In this document: positions 1 to 10,205 of the stretch, one piece after another
How the letters are laid out: every line of letters starts with the position of its first letter
How positions within the stretch are numbered: the stretch's first letter is position 1
NCBI GenBank assembly: GCA_903813345.2
Contig: CAIIXF020000007.1
Location: 28,383,564 to 28,447,563, forward strand
From: Owenia fusiformis
Lineage: Eukaryota > Annelida > Polychaeta > Sabellida > Oweniidae
Length of the DNA: 64,000 nucleotides
Direction of reading: 5' to 3'
The notes under the pieces: generated by a model
Database searches by the model: none
The model's input: the letters and a program-made list of their open reading frames with translations, nothing else
What the model was told of the DNA's origin: nothing
Position numbers and translations under genes: made by a program

Positions 1-613
1 GCGCAATATGCCATATACTGCATGTGAATATGACATATACCGCAGGTGAAAACGTGATACAGAAAGCCTTGATTTGATTGGTTGCGAGAATCGACTCTAA
101 ATGTAAAACTACGCTGGATTACCAATATCGTTAGTGCGTCGAGTACTAAATTAATACATGATTCCTGGATTGATTGAGTAAGTTTATTATGCGATATTGG
201 TGACTAATACTTCTGCTAAGTGAATATATTCGATACACGGTACTGTTGATTCAGTAATCATTATAATAATTTATAACGTTTTACTTGTTCGTTCAATCGA
301 TGCACTTGACAATTGCATACTTCCGTATCACGTTCTCAATTGGTTAGTGTGTATGCCATATACCGCAGGTGAATCTGTCATACACCGCAAGTGAATATGC
401 CATATTCGTTGCGGAATATGACATATTTTTGTATCGTGTTTACCGCGTAACAATATTTTGCTGTAAAACTATTTGTTTAGCCCACCATGTACCAATGCCC
501 TGCCCGGTCTTCTACCCAAAAGCATTCTCACGGTGGCCAACGGTGAACACACACGGCCTAAAATGTGACAGCTCCATAAGTTTTGTAACGCTATAATGCC
601 TTGTTATATTTAC
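1..613. other. Lipoxygenase terminal intron and left flank, with short direct repeats
   Basis: No coding exon was recognised. The missing last lipoxygenase exon is not visible here. Short direct repeats of a CCATATACYGC / GTGAATATGMCATA type occur at 1-50 and again at about 352-425. They may be the ends of a repeat, but no inverted termini were found. Confidence 0.4.
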
Positions 614-3600
614 CTCTCAATGGCACTTAAGCAAATAGGATCATGGCAGTATTCAACTTCGAAGTTTCCCAATGCCGCAGTTCCTCGTGTACTCAATATC
701 TGGGTGACGATCATAACGTCCAACGTCTGCGGTTTCGAGGGTAGTACCTTTATGATATCCTTCTCCGATCGTGGTTCCTAAAATGTTTCATAAGGCAATA
801 TTATTTCTTTAATTCATAATGCATATTACATGATTCATGGGAATAACATGCTAAATCATATTTATCCGAGTCGAAACATATAAACATATAATTTTATGTT
901 GATCTTGCTCATAACACACTTTTATTACCTTATCAGTAGGGGGCGCACCGCCCAATGATGCAGGGTAGTTTGGTGGGAAGCCATATTCATCATATTGGGA
1001 AAAATTAGAAGCTGCATGCTGTACACTGGCTTGAAAAATAAGCGGTGTCAGAATGCTGCAGATGTCATCAACTGTTGCGAGCGTATCAGGCAGTCCCTGT
1101 AAAAAGCACCAAATCACTTGGTTTAACCATGCTTTGTTGGATTCCTAATTTATGTTCTTTACAAATATGAATTGATCCGTAATTTACGACTTTTACGAAG
1201 TGAGAAAAATCAAATGTTTCTTCTGCCCCGTGTCCCATTTTGCCCCGTTTTCCCCTATTTTTCCGCCTCCGTGGAATGTGATTCAGCAGCAGATTGACAA
1301 AAGTAAATTCTGATCAGCAGAAGGATGGACAGATCAAAGTTCCCAAAAACACAGGTAATGTCTTTTGATTTTTCAGTTCGTTTACCACGGACAACAACAC
1401 ATCCCATCTCTTATACGTCGTAGCACCGGAAGTTTACGACGTTATACGAGTATTTTCTGCTGGAGATAAGTAATCATCTATTTCGACGTTTTGACAGAAT
1501 ATGGTTCTTTTCTTTTCGTTGAACCATTGACCATACCATGTTTATAAAACTACGTCTCAACATTTCGTCTGGACACGGTCTAGAACTTCTCAAACCTTCT
1601 AGAAAGCACGACAATGTTTTATAAAAATTATCATTTTTTTACAAACCTCATCATAATTCTAACCATATCATCTTGAAACATTGATTCGATTAACCATACA
1701 ATTTTCGTACATAGATAGACACTTCAGTTTCCAAAATCGATGAAAGAATTCCGAGAAATTAATTCTTCTTTGAAAGTGCACGACGTCAAGGAGGTATACG
1801 ACATTCCATTGTAGATGTGTACGTTAAAGTGTGAGTTTAAGCTTGCATATAAAATCAAAACGCCAACCTATACGTATGACCAATCGCCCATACAAATGCA
1901 TCGCTTAAATATTTTCCATTCACGTTTAGGTTGTGAAAAACATTGCTAGCTTAAACTCCCTAGTATTTAATCCCCTGAACGTCGTAAACCTGTTCAACGC
2001 CGTATACGTTCAAAGAAAGATTAATTTCTCGGAATTCTTTGGAAATTCTGGGAATTTCGGGAATTGAAGTCCCTGGATGATATGTAAAAATTGTATTGTT
2101 AATCTTATCAATATTTAAAGATGATCGGGCTAGAATTGTAGAAACTTGATTTTCGTGCTCTCTAGAAAGTTTGAGAAGTTCTAGACCGTATTCAGACGAA
2201 ATGTCGAGACGTAGTGATAGAGGTATATCTGCATGGTATGTTCAATGTTTGTCCGAAAGGAAATGGACCATATTCTGGCAAGACGTCGAAATAAATGAGT
2301 ACTTACAAATCTCCCGCCGAAAATACTGGGTATAACGCCGTAAACTTCCGGTCCTAAAGGATTGGGTTGTGAACAATGACAAATTCCAAAACATATAAAC
2401 GAAAAGAAAGAATTAAATTTTAGTTGACCTACATTTAATCCAGGGCCTTCTGAAGGTGTCTTTAGCTCTTGTAACCAGTTGTGCAGTTCGTAATCATCTA
2501 AGATCTTCTGTGGTGTGTCGTATATACCAGATACGACTGCCTTCACATATTTCTCTATGGCTCCATAAACGAGAAGAGCATCGTCCCTGTAGTGGTAGTT
2601 AGGCAACGCATCTGCATCATCTACCTGAAAAAAGATCAGACATATGAAGGCTATTTTTTTCAATATGGCAACTAAGTTCATCTACAGTTAACATCAACAC
2701 CAAGAGCGATAGATATATCTCACAACGTATCTGTCATATTCAATCCACATGCATTAAAATGTAATAAGTCACTAAAAGTATCCTCAAAAAATCATGACTA
2801 TGAATACATGAATGGTAAGTATAAAATGGCAAAAATTGTTCAGTGTCGTTTTTTTACCAATCATTCATTAATATGATTAGTAAGTAAAAATGTCAACGCA
2901 CATACCCCTCGAATTTTTAAATTATTGGGCAAAGTTCCCTCCTGGTCTAGCCTCCATTTTGCCCATATTCGGCTGACAATGTTAAACAAGCCAGTCCTCC
3001 CTATAGTCATTGTATTGTCCACCCAGCCTCCTGGTGATACCAGCTTGTTCAGGGCTCGACTTCAAGAAAAACGGGATATGATAATAAGATGACAGCAAGC
3101 TATATGCGAAAACTGTGATATCTTAGACTGGTAGTGTGGCATTTGGGATTTTGGAAAATCTGACAGATTAGTAATTACAGCAACTACTATTATCATTTGG
3201 TGCGCATGTCTATCCGTTTATAAGAAGCAATCACTTATAAAACGTTGGGTGAACCCGGCCTTATCGGTTTAGACAAGACTTGAAATATTAGAAGAAAACT
3301 ATTCATATTCGGTGAGAAAAGCATTGGAATTGAATTGAAAATAAACACTTCTATAAGTATAATTGTTTTGCGAAGCACAAAATTTCGATTCACTTATACT
3401 TATAACGTATAGCTATACGCATAAACATAAGTTATGCTTTCACTTATGAGCGAAATCTCTCTTTTAGTAAAATCTTACCTGTTTATAGCGATAAGGTAAA
3501 GGAAATGCGGGGCCAGTAAACGGAACAGTGGGTGTGACGGAGATAGTTGACGATTGGTTACTACAGCAACGAACTCCATCACCAAGTGTGTTAATCCTGA

Positions 3601-6600
3601 AATTGTGTGTCAGCGTGTCCATGTGTTAGTTAATTAATACAAACAAAATGCACTGCAATGCTGTTAGGAGGATATTAAATGCAATGTTGATGGTGTAGTA
3701 AGATGGTTAAGAGCATCGATATAAAGATTAGACTTCGGTATTAAATCAAACATTTCCATTGATATGGAATGAAAGTCTAATTGTTAAGTTGAAAATAATT
3801 CTGACTATATCAGGAAAACAAAGAAAGGCTACAAATGACAATGCAGCATAGAGTCGGAAATACCTAGATGAACAGCAGCCTGATGATAGGACGCATCAGA
3901 GTTGTTGAACCACATCTTGGCCAACATCCACGTGTATTCGGGGTCAGATGGCAAGAATATCTGAAATATGAATACATCTTCATGTTTCGCCAATAAAAAA
4001 TGGAACTTTTGGGGTCAATTTTCGCCACTGTTGTCAATTTCAATTTTATTGATTAGACTTCTGGAGACAAAAGTCTACATGAAGGATTCGGTAAATCATG
4101 AGTGAAATAGTGACTGTTAATTTTCATGATAAACCTAATTTACAAATTGTACCGAGTGACTCTATCGAGGAATCCTATACTTCCAGTGTCTCTATTTGAT
4201 AAAATCAAATGGTGATGTTCACTACTAACTGGGTAAATAGCTGACGAAATCGCCCATGTTACTTTATACTTACAGGGTTGGTATCTGAGGGATTCTGGTT
4301 GAGTTGCATCCCGATGCAAATGGCGTCATCATTTTGACACTTCTAACTCTATAATTCAGGGTTTGTACTTTGTATTCAATGTCATTAGGAAGCACTATAC
4401 TTACAGGGTTCGTATCTGAGGGATTCTGGTTGAGTTGGATGGCAATAGGCATCAATTTTTGTTTTTTGTCCACGTAGAATAGAGCAAGAGGGGCACACAA
4501 CTATGAAATAAAAGGACACAAGTTGTTTGAAGATGTCGATAACACATAAATGAAATCCAACCAATGCTAAAAGAAGAGATGAGTTTTGACATTTATATGT
4601 GTTTACTAGAATTATACATCATATTATTCCATAATACTACTGTTTTCCCTGGGAAATAAAATCATATTATCCCTCTTAAAATCATATATACTCGAAAAAT
4701 AATATTGTCCCTCACCCTGTAAAAAATCATATATACTCGAAAAATCATATTGTCCCTGGAAAAAATCATATTGTCCCTATTTTTTCAAAAAAAGGTTTTT
4801 TTCAAAAAAATCATTTTTTCCAAAAATTGATTTTTCCCATTTTTCCAATTTTCGAGAAAAAATTTCAGAAATTTTCATTTTTTCAAAAAATTGCAATTTT
4901 TCAAAGATTTTCATTTATTTAAAAAAAATTCAATTTTGAATCAGTGTTTCATTTTTTCAAAATTTTTTCAATTTTCTTGAAATATCTTTTTCCTTAAATT
5001 CTCAAAAATTAAATTATGGAATAAAAAGGTTATTTCATGCTTGATTTTCAATATGAATTTTATTCCACGAGAAATATGACATTGACCTCGGTAAATATTA
5101 TATTGACACTCACTCGCTACGCTCGTTCGGTCAATATCATATTTCCCTCGGGCAATATCATATATATCATATATATATTTCTAATGGTGTATTTTAGAAA
5201 CCATAGGAAAAATCTTACTTTTCTATTTTCTGAGCACTTAAGGCCCTCTAATATCTTATAGTCCACAATGTAGATCTTCTTATTATCCAGGCAGTCTTTT
5301 AAGGTTTGTCCTTCGAGGAATGGTTCAACCATCTCTGGTGTTACCGGAAAACTAGAAAAGTTCATGAACAGTGGTACAATTATTGTCATTGAATAACTAC
5401 ATTATCAATAACATTGATGTAATGAAAATAATGAAGGTAGTTATGTGTACGTTAACATTTTTGATAATGCCTCTGTCCTGCCTGATCTACGAAAACCGTA
5501 CGACAGCCGTACCTTCCCCAAATCGAAATATGCAGCATAAAATATAGGGATAGGCAGTACGATGAAGATCATCTGTATCAATTTTGTGAAGCTACGGCCG
5601 TCGTATGACCACCGTAGAGCAAATGTGACAGAGGCTTAGACTTACTTTTCAGGGATACTTTGACACAAGCATATTGACATTGGATTACAGCCAGTCAATC
5701 TTTGTGATCCGAACTCGACGTCTTTCTTCCAGTTTTTAAGACCCTAATACAAAAAATAACAAGATTGTTCCATAGGTTTAATTTTAGTCAAAATGGTGTT
5801 AGACTCAAAGAATAAACATTTTCAGCGGTTGTACTTTTTGGTGATTACATAAAGGTTATATCCTGGGAGGTTTTTGAAACATGGTTTATTCAAGAGATTA
5901 TGTGTATATCCCGAGAGATCGCAGGGACCGAGGGAGATACACATATTTTCCGAGGGATAAACTCTCTATCCAAAACCGACTGTACATAATAGATGTGTTC
6001 CATATCTACTGAGGTTCTAGGTACATAATATCTCAAAAATTTAAAAACTTAAATAAGGTACGAATTTTCTTTAAAAAATCTTAAAAGTGATCCAAAGCAC
6101 AATGGAAGTTTATTGTTGCTTGTTAAAAGTGCAAATTTCACTCACGTCGGGTTCTCTAAATTTTGAGTCATAGACATTTTTAAGATCGTCCAGGGTTTTA
6201 AATTCTCCAGTCATCAAAAGCTTCAGTTTTTCGAAGCCAAGTTGTAGCTTTGTCTTTTGTATGTCCCACTATAATAAAATACGACGATCGTATTATTGAT
6301 ATAAATGTAAAGTAAATGAGCATAAGCCATATTATTCCATAGTTAGCATGATATTCATAGGATAACATGTGAAAATAAAAACGGTATTTTTGTAATCAGT
6401 GGTAAAATATGATATTTTTGACAAATTTTCACTTAACCATAGCATACGGTTTTTTAGCCATGACATACGGCGTCGTATGCGATGGTTTATGGATTTTTGC
6501 TACTTCAGACTCAAAACGAGGCTAAGTATCAACATCGCCGGATCGTTTGGAAAATTCGAATTAAATCATTTAATTTCCGACGATTCTGATGATGACTTTA

Positions 6601-9438
6601 ACTATGGAATAAAAAGAACATCCTATGATTTACTCGTGATATGATTTTAATCCACTCATGGATATTGATATCTGCACTCTCTCGCTACGCTCGCTCGTGC
6701 AGATATCATATTCATTCGTGGATAAAAATCATATCACTCATAAATCATAGGATATCCTCTATTGATTTGAAAAAAAAACTGCTTGCCACATAATGGATAG
6801 TAATAGCACACGGCTATATGTATTTGGTATATGAGGATAAACTATCACTTGCAGCTGAGAATGACATAAATATTAGACATCTATACCCTTTGCATTCGTT
6901 CGTCTTCGCCTCTTTTTAACAAAAAATTAATTAAGAGAGCTTCGTCTCCACTCTTTCAGTTTACAATAGTAGTACTTAATAACTAGACTCTGAGCGCAGG
7001 GTAGGGCATCTACCCTTTGCATTCGTTCGACTTCACTTCTTAAAAGAGAGCTTCGTCGTCGTTTAACTAGACTCTACACGCAGGGTAGGCATCTATTAAG
7101 ACAACAGTAAACTGTTCTCTACAGAAACGTGAATGACACACAAACACCATTCTGATACTCATTGCAACTTTCTGTTTCACCTGACATCTCAGAGCTGAGA
7201 AGAAATGAGATGTCATGGTTTATCATGATGCACAAACATATACAATATAAATTGAGAACCAACTAGAATGCATTTCATTATACCTTGTAATCATTGGAGA
7301 AGGATTCATCATCTGGCATCGTAAGTACCTGAAAAACAAATCAGGTCAAATGTCAAGGTCTGTAAACGCGGACCACAATCATGGAGGATTTCAGTCGTAT
7401 TGACATATCAGATACCAACTACAGTATGTGTTTTTAAAGTATGCGCTAAGAAGTTTCAACAAAACTTATACCTGCGCTGAAAGTCCTTCCTGTTGGACTT
7501 TCAGTTGATATTTTTCCTGTTTTCTTGCAAGTTCCTTCTTCCTTTGTTCCAGATGTTTATCATGTTGCGGCAAAACGCAGTCGAACTCCTGAATCTGAAT
7601 TCGAAAGTTTGCAGGAATCCAGCGATGAATTGGGAATACACTCCGGTCCTTGTCCTTGCAGCGTTCTATGACAACCTTCTCTACATACCTAAAGAATTAA
7701 ATTGGACAAAAACAAAGCATTTAATTGAAAAGTTTTGATTTTAAATGTAATGTTTTCTGTCATGAATTGATTTCAAATATTCAAACAAGAAATGTGAAAA
7801 CAATAATACCGACATTTTGTTAAATATAGGTAATCATGAAATGAAAATTCCCATCGCTGTTTATTTAAAATTTTGCTTTTATGTTGGACATTAATTGGAG
7901 CATTTGAATGTAAAACGTGCAAATGTTAAATATAGAATTCACTATCAACTATAGCGGAATTACTTTGAGTACATAAGTAACAGCAATTATTGTAATCGTT
8001 CTTGACATGCCATGAAACGATCTTAGTAAAAATAACTTTATCATAATGTGTACAGTGATACCTGTATATCCGAAAACCTCTCTAATCCGAACACCTCTCA
8101 ATTTGAATACGGCTAACCAGTCCCAATAGCGTTCGGATAAGACAGGTTTAACTGTTTTGATTGAATTATAGTTTGATTAAATTATACAGTGCAACTAGCA
8201 ATGTATATATAGACTTGTATATTAGACTTGTGCATTGGTGCGTCCGTACTTGCGTGACTTATATGACTCTGGCACAGTGTTACATCCACATACGAATATA
8301 GAATAAATCATATGTGAACGAAAAATGGGACGATTTACCAGTTATCATGGGAAAATGTGTTATCCCTCCAAATGTCTACTTCAGTGATGTGCTTTAAATC
8401 CGGACAGTCTTTAATAGGGAAAGTGTCTGTTCTTCCAGCCTCAAAGTCATTCCGCCAGGCAGCGTCGAGCTTTACATCTTGTGACCTTTTCTCGTCTTCG
8501 TCGATCATAGAAATATAAACCTATAAGTAAGAAACCATAACACAATTCATTCATTTAGAATAGTTTTAGATTAGAATATTATTGCATTTACACAGATTCT
8601 GGGATAGTTTAGCCACGAGCAGTCGTGAGCCACTGTATTGGTTAAGTAAATAAGGGGCGAGGTCCAGACTCTTGAAGAAAGACTATCCAAAGTCACTGGT
8701 GATCCACTCGATTACGCTGGTTACCAAAACGGTTCGTTTTGGTAACAACATGTCGGAACATCGAAGGTACAATTTTTCTTTTTTCCTTATTTCACACGTT
8801 GTAGGGAGTATTCCCACGACATTTTTAACACAAACGTGTATCAGTATCATTTGCTTAAGAAAATGTACATATTTGCGAACAAATAGTTCAGAAGACAACA
8901 GAACCATCGATTTAATTCCTCACTTAAGTTACATAAACGGTTTTTCGAAAAACAGTTAAGATCTGCACTTTTAACCCAAACCGTTTATGTAACTTAAGTG
9001 AGGAATTAAATCGACGATTCTATTGTCTTCTGAGCTATTTTTTCGCAAGGATGTACATTTTCTAAAACATATGATGCTGATACACGTTTGTGTGAAAAAA
9101 CGTCGCTGGGATTCTGCCTATAACGCGTGAAATAAGGAAAAAAGAAAAATCGTACCTTCGACGTTCCGACATTTTGTTACCGAAACGAACCGTTTCGGTA
9201 ACCAGCGTATTCGAGCGGATCACCAGTGAAAGTGAAATTAAAACCTGCACTTAGTGTTACTATTTGATTACAATGGAAGACTCGGCGTAGACTGTTGTAC
9301 CCCTCGCCATTATGTACGAGGGAACTACTTAATTTTAATACTCACATTTCCATCTGTCCCAGCTCCTTTTTTGTCTCCTGTTTTAACGTACACGTTATAA
9401 TCGGCATCACCATTGTTTTTACTGTTGAACTGGCCCAT
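614..9438 (-). CDS. Animal lipoxygenase (PLAT + lipoxygenase domains), 3'-partial
   Basis: Iron-dependent dioxygenase that adds O2 to polyunsaturated fatty acids (eicosanoid pathway). Exons, 5' to 3': 9346-9438, 8339-8520, 7472-7688, 7284-7328, 6146-6268, 5646-5743, 5219-5351, 4405-4500, 3864-3960, 3479-3596, 2906-3059, 2433-2624, 929-1096, 614-777. All have AG/GT borders and phases join without a break, giving 626 residues plus 2 nt. Residues 1 to about 110 form the PLAT lipid-binding domain (YNVYVKTGDKKGAGTDG). The catalytic domain follows, with FGSQRLTGCNP, H360 and H365 (HLGLTHL), and H543 with N547 (SVQHAASNFSQYDEYGF). These match iron ligands of human 5-LOX in spacing. The start is ATG at 9438, immediately before the PLAT strand. 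About 40 residues, including the terminal iron-ligand Ile, must lie left of base 1. Ala403 occupies the position that in known enzymes predicts S-stereochemistry (inference). Product regiospecificity cannot be read from sequence. Confidence 0.95.
1395..2370. mobile_element. Long fold-back element in lipoxygenase intron
   Basis: Two diverged arms of roughly 400 bp (about 1395-1805 and 1965-2370) are reverse complements of one another. Examples are GGTCTAGAACTTCTCAAAC near 1578 and its complement near 2180, and CCGGAAGTTTACG at 1425 with its complement near 2346. The outer ends are blurred and no target duplication is clear. The centre holds a separate small MITE (1830-1966). The right arm ends only about 60 bp from lipoxygenase exon 2433-2624. 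Confidence 0.75.
1830..1966 (+). mobile_element. 135-bp MITE nested in the fold-back (copy 1)
   Basis: The ends are imperfect inverted repeats (GAGTTTAAGCTTGC and TAGCTTAAACTCCC). The whole module matches the reverse complement of 24503-24637 at high identity, including a shared frame around DQSPIQMHR. In this copy the frame has a stop (KHC then TAG). Confidence 0.7.
4272..4345 (-). repeat. Partial duplicate of lipoxygenase exon 8 and its donor site
   Basis: About 41 bp, from CAACTCAACCAGAATCCC through the GTAAGTATA donor, repeat the end of exon 4405-4500 with one mismatch, 133 bp further downstream in the gene. The stretch before it on the minus strand stays open in the exon's frame and reads a lipoxygenase-like segment (AICIGMQLNQNPSDTNP). 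The upstream acceptor candidate is weak. It could be a decoy donor or a remnant alternative exon. Confidence 0.7.
4622..5175. repeat. Palindrome element A with CTCGCTACGCTCG hub
   Basis: An inverted TTATTCCATAAT / ATTATGGAATAA pair flanks about 400 bp of low-complexity sequence rich in ATCATATTGTCCC and TTTTTC. It is followed by a stem ATATTGAC / GTCAATAT around the sequence CTCGCTACGCTCG near 5100-5150. The layout is the same as at 6328-6751. Confidence 0.55.
5890..5960. repeat. Short palindrome in lipoxygenase intron
   Basis: ATGTGTATATCCCGAG is mirrored by CGAGGGAGATACACAT, with the sequence AGATCGCAGGGAC between the arms. It resembles the neighbouring hub palindromes in style but has a different core. 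Confidence 0.5.
6328..6751. repeat. Palindrome element B with CTCGCTACGCTCG hub
   Basis: TTATTCCATAGTTA near 6328 pairs with TAACTATGGAATAA near 6598. It is followed by a near-perfect palindrome (6622-6751) whose arms run from CCTATGATTTA to TAAATCATAGG and meet at CTCTCTCGCTACGCTCGCTCG. Element A (4622-5175) shares the architecture and hub but not the stem sequence. Confidence 0.65.
6880..7096. repeat. Two-copy tandem repeat
   Basis: Two consecutive units begin CTTTGCATTCGTTCG and end AACTAGACTCT with CGCAGGGTAGG. The first is about 125 bp and the second about 90 bp. They lie in the lipoxygenase intron between exons 7284-7328 and 6146-6268. Confidence 0.6.
8053..8154. mobile_element. pogo-like MITE
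   Basis: The ends are CAGTGATACCTGTATATCCGA and TCGGATAAGACAGGTTTAACTG, typical of the many CAGTAAAACCTGT elements in the window. The left end abuts TA. Confidence 0.55.
8694..9228. mobile_element. 535-bp fold-back element with 5-bp target-site duplication
   Basis: The arms are about 250 bp (8694-8943 and 8979-9228), starting CACTGGTGATCC and ending GGATCACCAGTG, and separated by about 35 bp. The element is flanked on both sides by AAAGT (8689-8693 and 9229-9233). It sits in lipoxygenase intron 1. No transposase was seen. Confidence 0.85.
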
Positions 9439-9703
9439 TCTTTCTCGATCTGAGCTAACGTTTGTTATAACGTTTGCAAGTAGTGCTTCTTACTATTTTA
9501 CCAATTAGTGTCAGCATAACACTGCTACAATAAACCTACAATAACAAAGTGGTTGAACATTACAGCATTAATATTGTATTACATATTACAATATTGTAGT
9601 ACCCTTTTCAATATGATTTTGTCTTCTTTTATCCTCTGAGTTTGAGATATTCATTTTTCTAGCCTCTGCCAAACAAAAAACTGAGGAAAGGCCTACCCCC
9701 TTA

Positions 9704-10120
9704 TCACACCATGACCAAACTAGTTCTTTCCCGTTCTTGCCAGTCCTACGAAAACGTCGTAAAACGGACTCAATCTGGCTGTGGTCGGGAAATCTGTCTA
9801 AAATAATTAGCTACTTCGTCATAAGCAGCCTTCAATACGTCCATCTCATTCGCAGTTCGTTCAGGTCGCACCACGTCGGTGTGCAACGTCGTATAACGCG
9901 TCCCTTAGTGTATAAGGTCTGACCTGATTACAGAACGGTATGGTCGCCATCGAATATTGAATCGATTCAAAATTCTAAATCACATTCCCCGTCCGGGAAA
10001 GTCCATGAAGTTCGTAAACAGACCGTAGAACGTTGTAGCTACGTTCATTCAGTTCGCACACAGTTTAAAACCGACTCGGCAACGTTTTGAAGAACGCAGT
10101 GACAACTGGTTCTGGTGTGA
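9704..10120. mobile_element. 417-bp TIR element (MITE), TA-flanked
   Basis: The termini are TCACACCATGACCAAACTAG and CTGGTTCTGGTGTGA, with TA on both sides. The interior is rich in ACGTYGTA and CGTTC motifs. Related sequence ending in TTGGTGTGATAG is at 14137-14432. Confidence 0.65.
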
Positions 10121-10205
10121 TAGCTATTTTTGTTAATACGTTCATAAGCTACAAGCGGACTAGATTGGGGTACTCGCGGCTGCAACTTACGCCTGACTAC
10201 ACAAC

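Noticed and set aside
2304-2351. Open stretch with AG/GT borders between lipoxygenase exons 2433-2624 and 929-1096
   Set aside because: Its 47-bp length would break the phase between two phase-0 exons, the family needs no residues there, and it lies inside the fold-back arm.
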